The notes: generated by a model from the letters alone, not told the origin. A DNA stretch of 27,009 nt from Bacteroidales bacterium (GCA_003531155.1 DQHR01000085.1:20095-47103), one strand, 5' to 3'. Positions 16,308 through 24,263 are shown, numbered from the stretch's first letter. Made by a program: numbers and translations.

Positions 16308-16336
16308 TTTGTACTTTCAAAAAAAGTATATCTTTG
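16308..16336 (+). promoter_or_regulatory. Promoter for rpmH
   Basis: TTTG (16308-16311) and TATCTTTG (16329-16336), separated by 17 nt, make the best -33/-7 pair in the window. The spacer holds a perfect inverted repeat, TACTTT (16312-16317) and AAAGTA (16323-16328). The predicted leader is about 70 nt before the rpmH ATG. Confidence 0.75.
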
Positions 16337-16413
16337 CAGTCTCAAAAAAAGTCGACAGAAAGACTTATTGTACTGAAAATCATTAGTTGTAGAAAATATA
16401 AAAGTATAAAGCG

Positions 16414-16572
16414 ATGAAAAGAACGTTCCAACCCTCAAACAGGAAAAGGAAAAATAAACATGGTTTCCGCGAGCGTATGGCAACCCCAAATGGAAGAAGA
16501 GTGTTGGCCGCTCGTCGTGCAAAAGGAAGAAAGAGACTTACAGTTTCTGACGAACCAAGTCACAAAGGATAA
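16414..16572 (+). CDS. rpmH: Large-subunit ribosomal protein bL34
   Basis: Small basic protein of 52 residues in the 50S subunit. The sequence begins MKRTFQPSNRKRKNKHGFRE and continues RMATPNGRRVLAARRAKGRKRL, the near-invariant bL34 signature. It ends with a short extension, TVSDEPSHKG, which the shortest homologues lack. It has its own strong promoter and is followed 20 bp later by a clear terminator, so it is a single-gene unit. The rnpA and dnaA genes often found beside rpmH in other phyla are not here. Confidence 0.97.
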   Translation: MKRTFQPSNRKRKNKHGFRERMATPNGRRVLAARRAKGRKRLTVSDEPSHKG

Positions 16573-16592
16573 TTTCCAAACATAAGGTATTT

Positions 16593-16619
16593 AAAGGCAG
16601 GTATTACCTGCCTTTTTTT
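16593..16619 (+). terminator. Intrinsic terminator after rpmH
   Basis: AAAGGCAGGT (16593-16602) pairs with ACCTGCCTTT (16606-16615) around an ATT loop, and T residues continue to 16619. Confidence 0.92.
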
Positions 16620-16642
16620 ATATACTTACACCAACCTTATTT

Positions 16643-16660
16643 TTCTTACATTTGTAAGAA
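16643..16660 (+). promoter_or_regulatory. Perfect palindrome over the predicted mqnE promoter
   Basis: TTCTTACA (16643-16650) and TGTAAGAA (16653-16660) are exact reverse complements separated by TT. The -7 match TACATTTG (16647-16654) lies inside it, and the mqnE ATG is 17 bp downstream. The position would suit an operator whose occupation blocks RNA polymerase. Confidence 0.6.
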
Positions 16661-16677
16661 TCAAAAGTTCTAAATGG

Positions 16678-17808
16678 ATGTTGAACAACGATAAAATTAT
16701 CTCATACATAGATAATTCCAAAGCACTTGAACCTTTCAGAAGTATCTCTAAGAAAGTATTAAATGGCAGCCGTATAACGGTTGATGAAGCCATAGTACTT
16801 TTCGAAACTGCCGACTTAGGCTACCTTGGTATGCTAGCTAATCATGTGAGAGAAGTCAAAAACGGAGACAACGCATACTTCAACAAAAATTTTCATGTAG
16901 AACCAACCAATACCTGTATATATAACTGTAAATTCTGCTCATACCATAAGCATTCTAGCGATCCTGAGAGTTGGGAAATGTCGTTGAGTGAGATTGCAAA
17001 ACTTTCTGAAAGCTATAAAGATAAAGATATAACTGAGGTTCATGTTGTTGGTGGAGTTCACCCAAAATGGGATATTGATTATTACGGAAGAATTATCCAA
17101 TTAATAAAGAAACAATTACCAAACGTGCATGTAAAAGCTTTCTCAGCCATTGAACTTGAGTATGTAATAAAGAAAGCAAACCTATCCTATCGCGAGGGCA
17201 TGAAGATACTTAAAGAGTATGGCTTAGGTTCAATTCCAGGTGGAGGCGCAGAGATATTCGATCAGGAGGTGCGAGAGAAGATTTGTGCCGATAAAGCCAC
17301 AGGCAAGCAGTGGCTTGATGTACACGAGGCATCACACCTCGAGGGCGTACCATCAAACGCAACAATGCTGTATGGACATATCGAAAGCTACAAACACAGA
17401 GCACAGCACATGGAAGCAATTAGAGACTTACAAGATAAAACAGGTGGTTTCAACTGCTTTATTCCACTTAAATTTAGGGCACAAAATAATAAATTAGCTT
17501 ATTTAGGTGAAGTTGGTACATCTGAAGATCTTAGGAATTATGCAATTTCTCGAATCTTTTTTGATAATATTCAGCATTTAAAAGCATACTGGCCTATGCT
17601 GGGCAAGCAAAATACAAAATTGGCCCTCTCCTTTGGAGTTGATGATATAGATGGTACAATCGATGATACCACCAAAATTTATTCAATGGCTGGTGCTGAG
17701 GATCAGAAACCAATCATGACTGTTGATATGCTCTGTGAGATTATCCGAAGTGCAGGCAGAAAACCCGTTGAGAGAGATTCACTATATAGAGTTGTTAAGG
17801 AATACTAA
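16678..17808 (+). CDS. mqnE: Aminodeoxyfutalosine synthase (radical SAM)
   Basis: Enzyme of the futalosine route to menaquinone. It adds a SAM-derived adenosyl radical to the chorismate-derived enolpyruvyl benzoate made by MqnA, giving aminodeoxyfutalosine. The [4Fe-4S] cysteines C80, C84 and C87 lie in CIYNCKFCSYH. MqnE rather than MqnC is indicated by EVHVVGGVHPKWDIDYY, VHVKAFSAIELEY, SIPGGGAEIFDQEVREKIC and SNATMLYGHIESYKHR. The 376 residues are full length. Other futalosine genes (mqnA, mqnC, mqnD) are not in the window, so the pathway is dispersed. It starts 58 bp after the rpmH terminator, with a palindrome on its promoter. Confidence 0.95.
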   Translation: MLNNDKIISYIDNSKALEPFRSISKKVLNGSRITVDEAIVLFETADLGYLGMLANHVREVKNGDNAYFNKNFHVEPTNTCIYNCKFCSYHKHSSDPESWEMSLSEIAKLSESYKDKDITEVHVVGGVHPKWDIDYYGRIIQLIKKQLPNVHVKAFSAIELEYVIKKANLSYREGMKILKEYGLGSIPGGGAEIFDQEVREKICADKATGKQWLDVHEASHLEGVPSNATMLYGHIESYKHRAQHMEAIRDLQDKTGGFNCFIPLKFRAQNNKLAYLGEVGTSEDLRNYAISRIFFDNIQHLKAYWPMLGKQNTKLALSFGVDDIDGTIDDTTKIYSMAGAEDQKPIMTVDMLCEIIRSAGRKPVERDSLYRVVKEY

Positions 17809-17838
17809 TTACAATCTTAAATTTAAAAGATGTAATTT
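17809..17838 (+). terminator. Possible weak terminator after mqnE
   Basis: TTACA (17809-17813) pairs with TGTAA (17831-17835) and TCTT (17815-17818) with AAGA (17827-17830), with one bulged A, followed by a T-rich run. The stem is AT-rich, so efficiency is doubtful. Confidence 0.35.
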
Positions 17839-17851
17839 ATCTTTATAATTA

Positions 17852-17859
17852 TAAATTTG
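17852..17859 (+). promoter_or_regulatory. Likely -7 promoter box for the PASTA operon
   Basis: TAAATTTG matches TAnnTTTG exactly, 57 nt before the ATG of the PASTA gene. A -33 TTTG is not evident. Confidence 0.45.
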
Positions 17860-17916
17860 CCATTAATTACAATATTCGAAAACTGATTGTGTTTTTAAGA
17901 ATAAGCCATTAATACT

Positions 17917-18792
17917 ATGTGGGAAAGCATTAAAAAACTCCTTTTAAAGGTATACAAGAACTATAACGTTCAAACCTTTTTATTTCCGTTTGTTGCAATT
18001 GTAGGCATTGTATTAATTTCCTTTATTTTTCTATTCATATTTACACGACATGGGCAAAGCTACCCTGTACCCACTTTTACAGGGCTAAACCACGACGCAG
18101 TAGAAAAACTTGCAAAACAGTACAAGTTAAGATATGAGATTACAGACTCGGTTTATATTCTTACCCGTAAACCAGGCACCATTGTTGAACAAAACCCACC
18201 AGTAGGTACCAAGGTTAAGCAAAATCGAAGGATATTTCTAACCATTAATGCCAAGAATCCTAAGAAGGTTGAGATGCCCAATATTGTTGGAGTAACCTTA
18301 CGTCAAGCCAAGGCCATTCTTGATAAACAAGGTCTTATTGTAGGAAACTTAGTTTTTGTACCCGATATCGCAGTTAACAACATATTAGAACAGAAGTTTA
18401 AAGGGAAAACCATTGAGCCGGGTAAATTAATTGCAAAAGGCTCAAGAGTTGATCTGATACTCGGGCGTGGTATGCAAAATGAGCGAACCGGATTACCTTT
18501 GCTTATTGGATTAAATCAAAGTGAGTCGAGAAGTAAACTTATAGATGCTTCGCTCAACTTAGGACAAGTTAAGTACGATGAAACAATAAAAGACTACAAA
18601 GACTCGTTGAATGCTATGGTATATAGCCAATATCCTGCATATTCCGAATCGAATTCAATTAGTTTTGGGTCTAGGGTTGACATTTGGCTAACTCTAAACG
18701 AAGCCCGCATACCTAAAATTAAAACTGAACTTGGGATTGATTCATTGTACATGCAGATAGATACAACCCTGCTAAAAGAAATAGTTGAATGA
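17917..18792 (+). CDS. Membrane-anchored PASTA-domain protein without a kinase domain
   Basis: Probable envelope protein of 291 residues. A short cytoplasmic tail is followed by one membrane helix (about 22-43) and three PASTA repeats at about 48-112, 118-184 and 192-261. Repeats show the VPTFTGLNHDAV/MPNIVGVTLRQA opening, and the first has the VEQNPPVGTKV core. PASTA domains elsewhere sense or bind peptidoglycan muropeptides, usually on PknB-type kinases or penicillin-binding proteins. Here there is no kinase or transpeptidase domain, so it is more likely a cell-wall scaffold or sensor. Its stop overlaps the start of the next gene by 4 bp (ATGA at 18789-18792). The nearby ddl gene supports a role in peptidoglycan biology. 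Confidence 0.92.
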   Translation: MWESIKKLLLKVYKNYNVQTFLFPFVAIVGIVLISFIFLFIFTRHGQSYPVPTFTGLNHDAVEKLAKQYKLRYEITDSVYILTRKPGTIVEQNPPVGTKVKQNRRIFLTINAKNPKKVEMPNIVGVTLRQAKAILDKQGLIVGNLVFVPDIAVNNILEQKFKGKTIEPGKLIAKGSRVDLILGRGMQNERTGLPLLIGLNQSESRSKLIDASLNLGQVKYDETIKDYKDSLNAMVYSQYPAYSESNSISFGSRVDIWLTLNEARIPKIKTELGIDSLYMQIDTTLLKEIVE

Positions 18793-20699
18793 GGTATTTT
18801 TTAATTTTTACGCTGTTACTTTTTTCTGCAACTACTTTTGGACAGGAAGTTCTTATTGATTTACAATCGATGCCTGTTAAAAAAAATGCCTTATCTAAAC
18901 CAAAAGTAAAAGCACATTCTAAAGCTTCATCATCATTGCCTTTTTATGATGATTTCTCCAAAGGGCTCTCATACCCAGATCCTGATAAGTGGTTTCAATC
19001 ATCTGTTTTGATCAACCAGACTTATGCAATAAACCAGCCAACAATCGGTGTTGCCACTTTTGATGCGATGAATAGGAATGGTAAACTACATAGCCATTTA
19101 ACAACAACTCCAGAAATAGCTGATACCCTTACCTCAAAGCCAATAAATCTTGTTTATAACGAAGATGATAGTTTATACTTATCGTTCTGGTATCAGCCTA
19201 AAGGGCTGGGTAAACAGCCAGAAACAACAGATTCTCTAGTTGTTGATTTCTTTGCAAAGGATGATAATGAATGGGTAAGAGTTTGGGGAGCCTCGCCAAA
19301 TTTTAAAACGAATAAGGTAACTGAATTTAGTTATATTGATAGTACATTCAAAATTCAAAGTTCAAGCAGTATCGATAGCTCCTTTTTTTGTGCAATGATT
19401 CCCATTAAAGATGCTAGGTTTCTGAAAGATACTTTTCAGTTTCGAATTATGAATTATGCCTCATTTCCGCCAAATCTCCAATACCCAAGTTTAAGAGGTA
19501 ACTGCGACCATTGGCATATTGATTTAGTGTATATAAATGTTGATAGGGATAAAGACGATACAATTATAGAGGATGTTGCCTTTACAAAACCAACTCAACC
19601 TTTTTTAAAGAATTATGTCTCGATACCTTGGAAGCATATGAATAGTCAAGCAATGCAAAGTGAGTTTACCAATCCACATGTATTCAAAATTCAGTTTAGA
19701 AACTTCTTCACATATGTTCAAAATGTTACCGTTGATTTCCTAGTTAAAGATCTTTCAAATCATATTCCGCCATCTTCGTTTACTGGTGGCGCAGCGAACT
19801 ACGATCCCTCACAAATATTCAATCTATCGAATTTATACGATTATTCAATAGAATCTAATTGGGAAGACTCTGCCAAATATCTTCTAAAAAGCGTATTAAC
19901 AACTGAAAGTGGAAAAGATTATCTCCGCTGGAACGATACTGTCAGCTATACACAAAGTTTTTACAACTATTATTCTTATGACGATGGCTCTGCTGAGTTC
20001 GGTTATGGTTTATGGGGTGAAGGTAGTCAAAATGGAATGATGGCTGTGAAATACCACTCATACGAAGTTGATTCACTAAAGGGTGTTCTAATCTACTTCA
20101 ATCAGATAGCCGATTTTACAAGAACAAACTTTGAGCTAGTAATTTGGAGTGATAATAATGGAAAGCCAGGAACTCAATTATATAAAAAATTGGTTTTAAA
20201 ACCATTATATGCCTACAATACCGATACACTTTATAAAATTGACTCAAAATTAAAAATTGGTGGTGATTTTTGGGTAGGCACTATCAACTACACTGAAGAT
20301 CTGCTCAATATCGGCTTTGATATGAATAATAATCATAGCAATAAAATATTCTATAACCTTACCGGTGAATGGCAGCAAACTTCTTATGCTGGTTCACTGA
20401 TGATTAAACCCGTTTTTGGCAAGTTTACTTCGTGGCAAACAGGTATCGATAAACCAACTGATAAAACCAATTTTAGCATTTATCCTAACCCAGCAAAGAA
20501 TTCTATTCGATTAAATATACCTGAAGGGGTAAAACCTGAGTGGATTAGAGTAATTAATTTGACTGGACAAGTTATGATAAGTAAGCCATACGATAGCAAC
20601 AGTATTAATATTGATGCATTGCAAACAGGAATTTATTTATTCCAACTTACTCTAAATAACAGAACTACCTCAACACAAAAGTTGGTAATAATAAAATGA
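18789..20699 (+). CDS. Secreted protein with type IX secretion C-terminal sorting domain
   Basis: A 636-residue exported protein of unknown function. Residues 1-18 form a signal peptide ending near TTFGQ. The central region looks like beta-sandwich modules rich in aromatic and acidic residues, with no catalytic motif that I recognise. The final 75 or so residues are a T9SS type A sorting domain (NFSIYPNPAKNSIRLN, then VINLTGQVM, DALQTGIYLFQLTLN, and a terminal KLVIIK), which would direct passage across the outer membrane and surface attachment or release. It is tied to both neighbours by 4-bp ATGA overlaps, so it is made together with a PASTA protein and a pseudouridine synthase. Confidence 0.9.
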   Translation: MRYFLIFTLLLFSATTFGQEVLIDLQSMPVKKNALSKPKVKAHSKASSSLPFYDDFSKGLSYPDPDKWFQSSVLINQTYAINQPTIGVATFDAMNRNGKLHSHLTTTPEIADTLTSKPINLVYNEDDSLYLSFWYQPKGLGKQPETTDSLVVDFFAKDDNEWVRVWGASPNFKTNKVTEFSYIDSTFKIQSSSSIDSSFFCAMIPIKDARFLKDTFQFRIMNYASFPPNLQYPSLRGNCDHWHIDLVYINVDRDKDDTIIEDVAFTKPTQPFLKNYVSIPWKHMNSQAMQSEFTNPHVFKIQFRNFFTYVQNVTVDFLVKDLSNHIPPSSFTGGAANYDPSQIFNLSNLYDYSIESNWEDSAKYLLKSVLTTESGKDYLRWNDTVSYTQSFYNYYSYDDGSAEFGYGLWGEGSQNGMMAVKYHSYEVDSLKGVLIYFNQIADFTRTNFELVIWSDNNGKPGTQLYKKLVLKPLYAYNTDTLYKIDSKLKIGGDFWVGTINYTEDLLNIGFDMNNNHSNKIFYNLTGEWQQTSYAGSLMIKPVFGKFTSWQTGIDKPTDKTNFSIYPNPAKNSIRLNIPEGVKPEWIRVINLTGQVMISKPYDSNSINIDALQTGIYLFQLTLNNRTTSTQKLVIIK

Positions 20700-21772
20700 T
20701 TGATTCTAAAGAATTAAGCCCTGATCTTGACGATGAACTAGATGATACATCGGAAGAGCAATCGGAACTCTATGAGCATTTTCGGTTTGAGGTAGATAAA
20801 GGGCAAGCGATGCTTCGTATCGATAAATTCTTAACAAGTAAAATTCATCAAGTTTCGCGAAATAGAATTCAGGCTGCAGCAGATGCAGAAAACATCTTGG
20901 TTAACGGCAAACCCGTTAAATCATCATATAAGGTTAAGCCTTTTGATGCCATTTCAATTGTAATGGCCTACCCTCCAAGAGACACGGAGATTAAACCAGA
21001 GAATATTCCATTAAAAATTTTATACGAGGATAACGACCTGATTGTAATTGATAAAGAAGCCGGAATGGTAGTACACCCAGCACACGGTAACTTTTCGGGC
21101 ACACTCGTTAATGCGCTAATGTACCATTTAAGGGATATCCCATTATTCAGTTCAGGTGAGGTTCGACCTGGCTTGGTCCATCGAATCGATAAAAACACTT
21201 CGGGGATTTTAGTTATTGCAAAAAGTGAAATTGCCATGAACAGGTTGGCAAAGCAATTTTTCGATCGTACTTCATCGCGACGCTATATCGCTCTTGTTTG
21301 GGGAAATATGGAGGCAGATGAAGGAACCATAACGGGTCATATTGGTCGTTGCATTCGTGACAGGAAGAAGATGCAAGTTTTCCCCGATGGAGAGCAAGGC
21401 AAGCATGCCATTACACACTGGAAAGTCATTGAGAGATTAGGCTATGTTAACCTAATAGAGTGTAAACTTGAAACAGGTAGGACCCATCAAATACGTGCCC
21501 ATTTCGAACACATTAAGCATCCTCTTTTCAACGACGATAAATACGGTGGAAATGAGGTTGTAAAAGGAACTCAGTTCAATAAGTACAAGCAATTTGTTGA
21601 TAATTGTTTTACATTATGTCCACGACATGCACTGCATGCAAAATCGCTTGGTTTTACACATCCAACAACGGGAAAATGGTTGGAATTCGATTCTGAACTA
21701 CCACAAGATATGCAAAAGGTTATAGACAAGTGGAGAAATTATGTTACTGGGAGAGAAATTGAAGACGAGTAG
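20696..21772 (+). CDS. RluD/RluA-family 23S rRNA pseudouridine synthase
   Basis: Isomerises uridines to pseudouridine in 23S rRNA, in RluD-type proteins at the helix 69 loop. After an acidic leader of about 25 residues comes an S4 RNA-binding domain (about 38-95, MLRIDKFLTSKI...SRNRIQAA). The catalytic domain follows, with the nucleophile D165 in the family motif VHRIDKNTSG. Later motifs TGRTHQIRAHFEHIKHPLFNDDKYGG and CPRHALHAKSLGFTHP are those of RluA-type enzymes. The 358 residues fit RluD better than the shorter RluA or RluC, but the target base cannot be proved. It overlaps the T9SS gene by 4 bp and precedes ddl by 85 bp. Confidence 0.93.
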   Translation: MIDSKELSPDLDDELDDTSEEQSELYEHFRFEVDKGQAMLRIDKFLTSKIHQVSRNRIQAAADAENILVNGKPVKSSYKVKPFDAISIVMAYPPRDTEIKPENIPLKILYEDNDLIVIDKEAGMVVHPAHGNFSGTLVNALMYHLRDIPLFSSGEVRPGLVHRIDKNTSGILVIAKSEIAMNRLAKQFFDRTSSRRYIALVWGNMEADEGTITGHIGRCIRDRKKMQVFPDGEQGKHAITHWKVIERLGYVNLIECKLETGRTHQIRAHFEHIKHPLFNDDKYGGNEVVKGTQFNKYKQFVDNCFTLCPRHALHAKSLGFTHPTTGKWLEFDSELPQDMQKVIDKWRNYVTGREIEDE

Positions 21773-21826
21773 CGGCTCTAATCAATAATATTTTCAAGAA
21801 TCATTCTACCCTAAAGGGCATTTTAA

Positions 21827-21834
21827 TATCTTTG
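21827..21834 (+). promoter_or_regulatory. Likely -7 promoter box for ddl
   Basis: TATCTTTG matches the -7 consensus exactly, 23 nt before the ddl ATG. It suggests that ddl can be transcribed independently of the upstream PASTA-rluD run. Confidence 0.55.
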
Positions 21835-21857
21835 AGATGCTTTAAAATACAACAATC

Positions 21858-22844
21858 ATGAGTAACCTTAAGAATATAGCCATACTTGCAGGAGGTAATT
21901 CATCGGAAGAAGGAATCTCCTTAAAAAGCGCTGCGCAAATAGCCAACTGGCTTGATAAAGAAAAATACAACGTTTTCAGAATCCTTGTTAAAGGAGTGAA
22001 TTGGACAATTAAGCACGAAGAATTTGGTGATATTCCTGTATCTAAGGACGATTTCAGCGCTATAGTAAAGGGTAAAAAGGTGACTTTTGATTGCGCGCTA
22101 ATAGCCATACATGGAACTCCTGGCGAGAACGGGTTACTTCAAGCCTATTTTGAATTAATGGGTGTACCTTATACTACAGGCGGGGTTCTTAGCTCTTCAG
22201 CAACATTCAATAAGGATGTTTGTAAGTTAATGGTACAAAGTACTGGAGTCAACCTTGCCAAAGGAATTAAGATAACAAAAGGTGAGGATATATCCTCAAA
22301 AACTATAGCTGAGAAACTTGGATTACCTGTATTTGTTAAGCCTAACGAGAGCGGTAGCAGCTATGGCGTTAGTAAAGTTAAAGATGAAAAAGATCTTATC
22401 CCTGCCATTGAAAAGGCATTTACTGAGGATAACACTGTTTTAATCGAAGAATTTATTGCTGGAAGAGAACTAAGTAGCGGTGTAATTAAAACAAAAGATA
22501 AGACCTTACTCCTACCGATAACAGAAATTGTTCCTAAAAACGAATTCTTCGATTACAATGCCAAATACTTAAATCAAAGCGAGGAAATAACGCCAGCAAG
22601 AGTTAGCCCAGAAATAGCGGTTAGAGCGCAAGAGTTATCATCAAAAATTTATGATGTATTGGATTGCCGTGGAATTGCTCGTGTAGATTATATCCTAAGC
22701 AACGATAAACTCTACTTCCTCGAAATTAATACCGTTCCGGGTATGAGCGAAACTAGCATTATTCCACAGCAAGTAAAGGCTATGGGAAAGGAAATGAAAG
22801 AAATTTTTGGTTTGGTTATTGAAGATGCTATTGCAAGGAAATAA
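21858..22844 (+). CDS. ddl: D-alanine--D-alanine ligase
   Basis: ATP-grasp enzyme that joins two D-Ala for peptidoglycan precursors in the cytoplasm. The N-terminal motif is AGGNSSEEGISLKSA (about 11-25), followed by AIHGTPGENGLLQ. The ATP-binding loop VFVKPNESGSSYGVSKV is near 159-174. The metal-binding residues are in RVDYIL (D277) and EINTVPGM (289-296). The 328 residues are normal. Together with MurF-Alr at the left end of the window it covers D-Ala supply, dimerisation and attachment. It follows the PASTA-T9SS-pseudouridine synthase run and is followed by a strong hairpin terminator. Confidence 0.96.
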   Translation: MSNLKNIAILAGGNSSEEGISLKSAAQIANWLDKEKYNVFRILVKGVNWTIKHEEFGDIPVSKDDFSAIVKGKKVTFDCALIAIHGTPGENGLLQAYFELMGVPYTTGGVLSSSATFNKDVCKLMVQSTGVNLAKGIKITKGEDISSKTIAEKLGLPVFVKPNESGSSYGVSKVKDEKDLIPAIEKAFTEDNTVLIEEFIAGRELSSGVIKTKDKTLLLPITEIVPKNEFFDYNAKYLNQSEEITPARVSPEIAVRAQELSSKIYDVLDCRGIARVDYILSNDKLYFLEINTVPGMSETSIIPQQVKAMGKEMKEIFGLVIEDAIARK

Positions 22845-22866
22845 TAAAACTTTAAGCATAATAAAA

Positions 22867-22893
22867 AAAGGTCAGGGTATAACCCTGACCTTT
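22867..22893. terminator. Bidirectional terminator between ddl and the CDGSH genes
   Basis: AAAGGTCAGGGT (22867-22878) pairs with ACCCTGACCTTT (22882-22893) around an ATA loop. The A run at 22863-22869 gives seven U residues on the minus strand, so it should work best for the converging CDGSH operon. On the plus strand the U tract is only three. Confidence 0.85.
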
Positions 22894-22913
22894 ACTATAC
22901 TTAGCTGCTCATC

Positions 22914-23105
22914 CTATTTTTTATGACTTCCATCGCAAAATGGCTTCATCTTTGAACGACCACAAGCACAAAGGTATACCTCATTATTGAAATCGGTATT
23001 TAGAATATTACCATCTTTCCCAACAACGCTAAAGTTTCCCGATATCTTTATCGGCTCATTTTTAGTTAACGTTATCTCTGCAGATACTCTTCTTGGTTGA
23101 TCCAT
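22914..23105 (-). CDS. Small CDGSH iron-sulfur domain protein
   Basis: A 63-residue protein made of one CDGSH domain, binding a labile [2Fe-2S] cluster with three Cys and one His. The ligands are in CACGRSKMKPFCDGSH: two cysteines, then the cysteine and histidine of CDGSH. There is no membrane anchor, so it is probably a soluble electron-transfer or redox-sensing protein. Its sequence (NEPIKISGNFSVVGKDG) is similar to the C-terminal half of the gene just upstream (NGPLLISGKFRVIDYDG), which suggests tandem duplication. The two genes are only 2 bp apart. Confidence 0.92.
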   Translation of the reverse strand: MDQPRRVSAEITLTKNEPIKISGNFSVVGKDGNILNTDFNNEVYLCACGRSKMKPFCDGSHKK

Positions 23106-23107
23106 CT

Positions 23108-23593
23108 TTATTCCTCCGAATCGTTAAAATTTCTCTTGAAATGGCTACCATCACAGAAAGGCATTTTACCAGACTGCCCACAGCGACAAAGTGAAATCAT
23201 TTGCATGGGTTTCATCTCTTTACCATCATAATCTATAACCCTAAATTTACCAGAAATAAGTAGAGGTCCATTCCTCATAACCTGAATTCGAGCGGGTTCT
23301 GAATCGAATTCGCCTATTTGTTCAACTGGTTCATCCTTTACGGCTTTTGATGATTTTTCAGCACGATTCTTTTCAGGGTCATTCCATTTAAACATCAATG
23401 CATTTGTCGGGCACTCATTTACTATATCAATAACCTTTGAGGCATCAGCTCCTTCGAGAGTTATCCATGGCCTATTGCGAGGATTAAAAACTGAAAGCAG
23501 TTTTGTGTAGCATATTGAAGCATGGATACACTCGCTAGAATTCCAAAAAACTGTGATCTCGTCGTTATTATACTTTTTTTTCACTCTTTCCAT
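23108..23593 (-). CDS. Iron-sulfur protein with Fer4_19-type and CDGSH domains
   Basis: A 161-residue soluble protein with two predicted clusters. Residues 1-70 match the divergent 4Fe-4S mono-cluster family (Fer4_19, formerly DUF1271), with C22, C28 and C61 in SSECIHASICYTKL and VNECPTNALMF. Residues about 105-152 form a CDGSH domain, CRCGQSGKMPFCDGSH, with ligands C136, C138, C147 and H151. A linker of about 35 polar residues joins them. The frame also extends to a TTG at 23614, but the ATG at 23593 gives the usual family start MERVKKKY. It is the first gene of a two-gene operon with the single-CDGSH protein. The electron partner is unknown. Confidence 0.9.
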   Translation of the reverse strand: MERVKKKYNNDEITVFWNSSECIHASICYTKLLSVFNPRNRPWITLEGADASKVIDIVNECPTNALMFKWNDPEKNRAEKSSKAVKDEPVEQIGEFDSEPARIQVMRNGPLLISGKFRVIDYDGKEMKPMQMISLCRCGQSGKMPFCDGSHFKRNFNDSEE

Positions 23594-23663
23594 AAAAAAA
23601 TTAAGAAACGTCAACCTAATGAACGCTAACCAAAACTGGTTTGTTTAGCAAAATCATATTTTT

Positions 23664-24173
23664 TTACTTTTTAACTACTAAACAACTGGCAACCAGATCG
23701 TGGAGCGCTTGCTTTTTTTCAGTAAACCCCGCAATGATGTAACCAATAAGGAATGTCATATTGGTAATGATCCTCGAAAAATAACGACCCGTTGCTCTAG
23801 CGAATGTAACGCTATTACCCTCCATATCAACAACCTTAATACCTACAGCAATTTTACCAACAGTTCCCCCAAACTTCGAAGACTCCATAAGTGCATAGTA
23901 AAGCCATTTCATCACTACACTAATCATTATGGCAAGCATAACTAAACCAATAATGCCGCCAACCATCAGCAACCCATCATGGGTAACAAAATCGGAAGGG
24001 TGTCTTATTCCATCAAGGTTAAGACCAAATGCAACAATGCCAAGAATAATTGGAATAGCAATAATAAACCCTGCAACTCCTATTACAAACTGATCGATAA
24101 TGTAAGCAGCGAATCTAAGCCAGAATCCTGCGTACTTGAACTGATTAGGTTCCGAATTTGTTATTACTTCCAT
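23664..24173 (-). CDS. RDD-family membrane protein
   Basis: A 169-residue inner-membrane protein of unknown biochemical role. The RDD domain begins at KYAGFWLRFAAYIIDQFVIG and includes three hydrophobic helices: one just after the RxxAxxxD motif (about 22-50), one around 65-95, and one near 135-150. The family signature GGTVGKIAVGIKVVD and RATGRYFSRIITN are present. Some RDD proteins have been linked to sodium/proton antiport, but most are uncharacterised. The frame extends upstream to a TTG at 24212, but the ATG at 24173 is the better start. It is divergent from the DUF4294 gene and lies 70 bp upstream of the CDGSH pair on the same strand. Confidence 0.88.
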   Translation of the reverse strand: MEVITNSEPNQFKYAGFWLRFAAYIIDQFVIGVAGFIIAIPIILGIVAFGLNLDGIRHPSDFVTHDGLLMVGGIIGLVMLAIMISVVMKWLYYALMESSKFGGTVGKIAVGIKVVDMEGNSVTFARATGRYFSRIITNMTFLIGYIIAGFTEKKQALHDLVASCLVVKK

Positions 24174-24263
24174 GATGCTATTGGTTTTAAATTTTACCCT
24201 AAAAATGTACAAAAATTAAATTGCATGAATATATTTGTTTGCTTTTTGTAGTAAAATTAGGAA

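Noticed and set aside
17210..17497. Overlapping open frames on both strands within mqnE
   Set aside because: They are shadows of a well-supported radical SAM gene and have no recognisable domain.
23594..23614. Seven-residue N-terminal extension of the Fer4_19/CDGSH protein
   Set aside because: It needs a TTG start, while the ATG at 23593 gives the start usual for this family.
23625..23649. Imperfect inverted repeat GCTAACCA...TGGTTTGTTTAGC between the RDD and CDGSH genes
   Set aside because: The arms are uneven and no T tract follows on the minus strand, so it does not qualify as a terminator, and nothing else supports an operator.
24174..24212. N-terminal extension of the RDD protein
   Set aside because: It begins at TTG and adds a sequence unlike the family; the ATG at 24173 is better placed.
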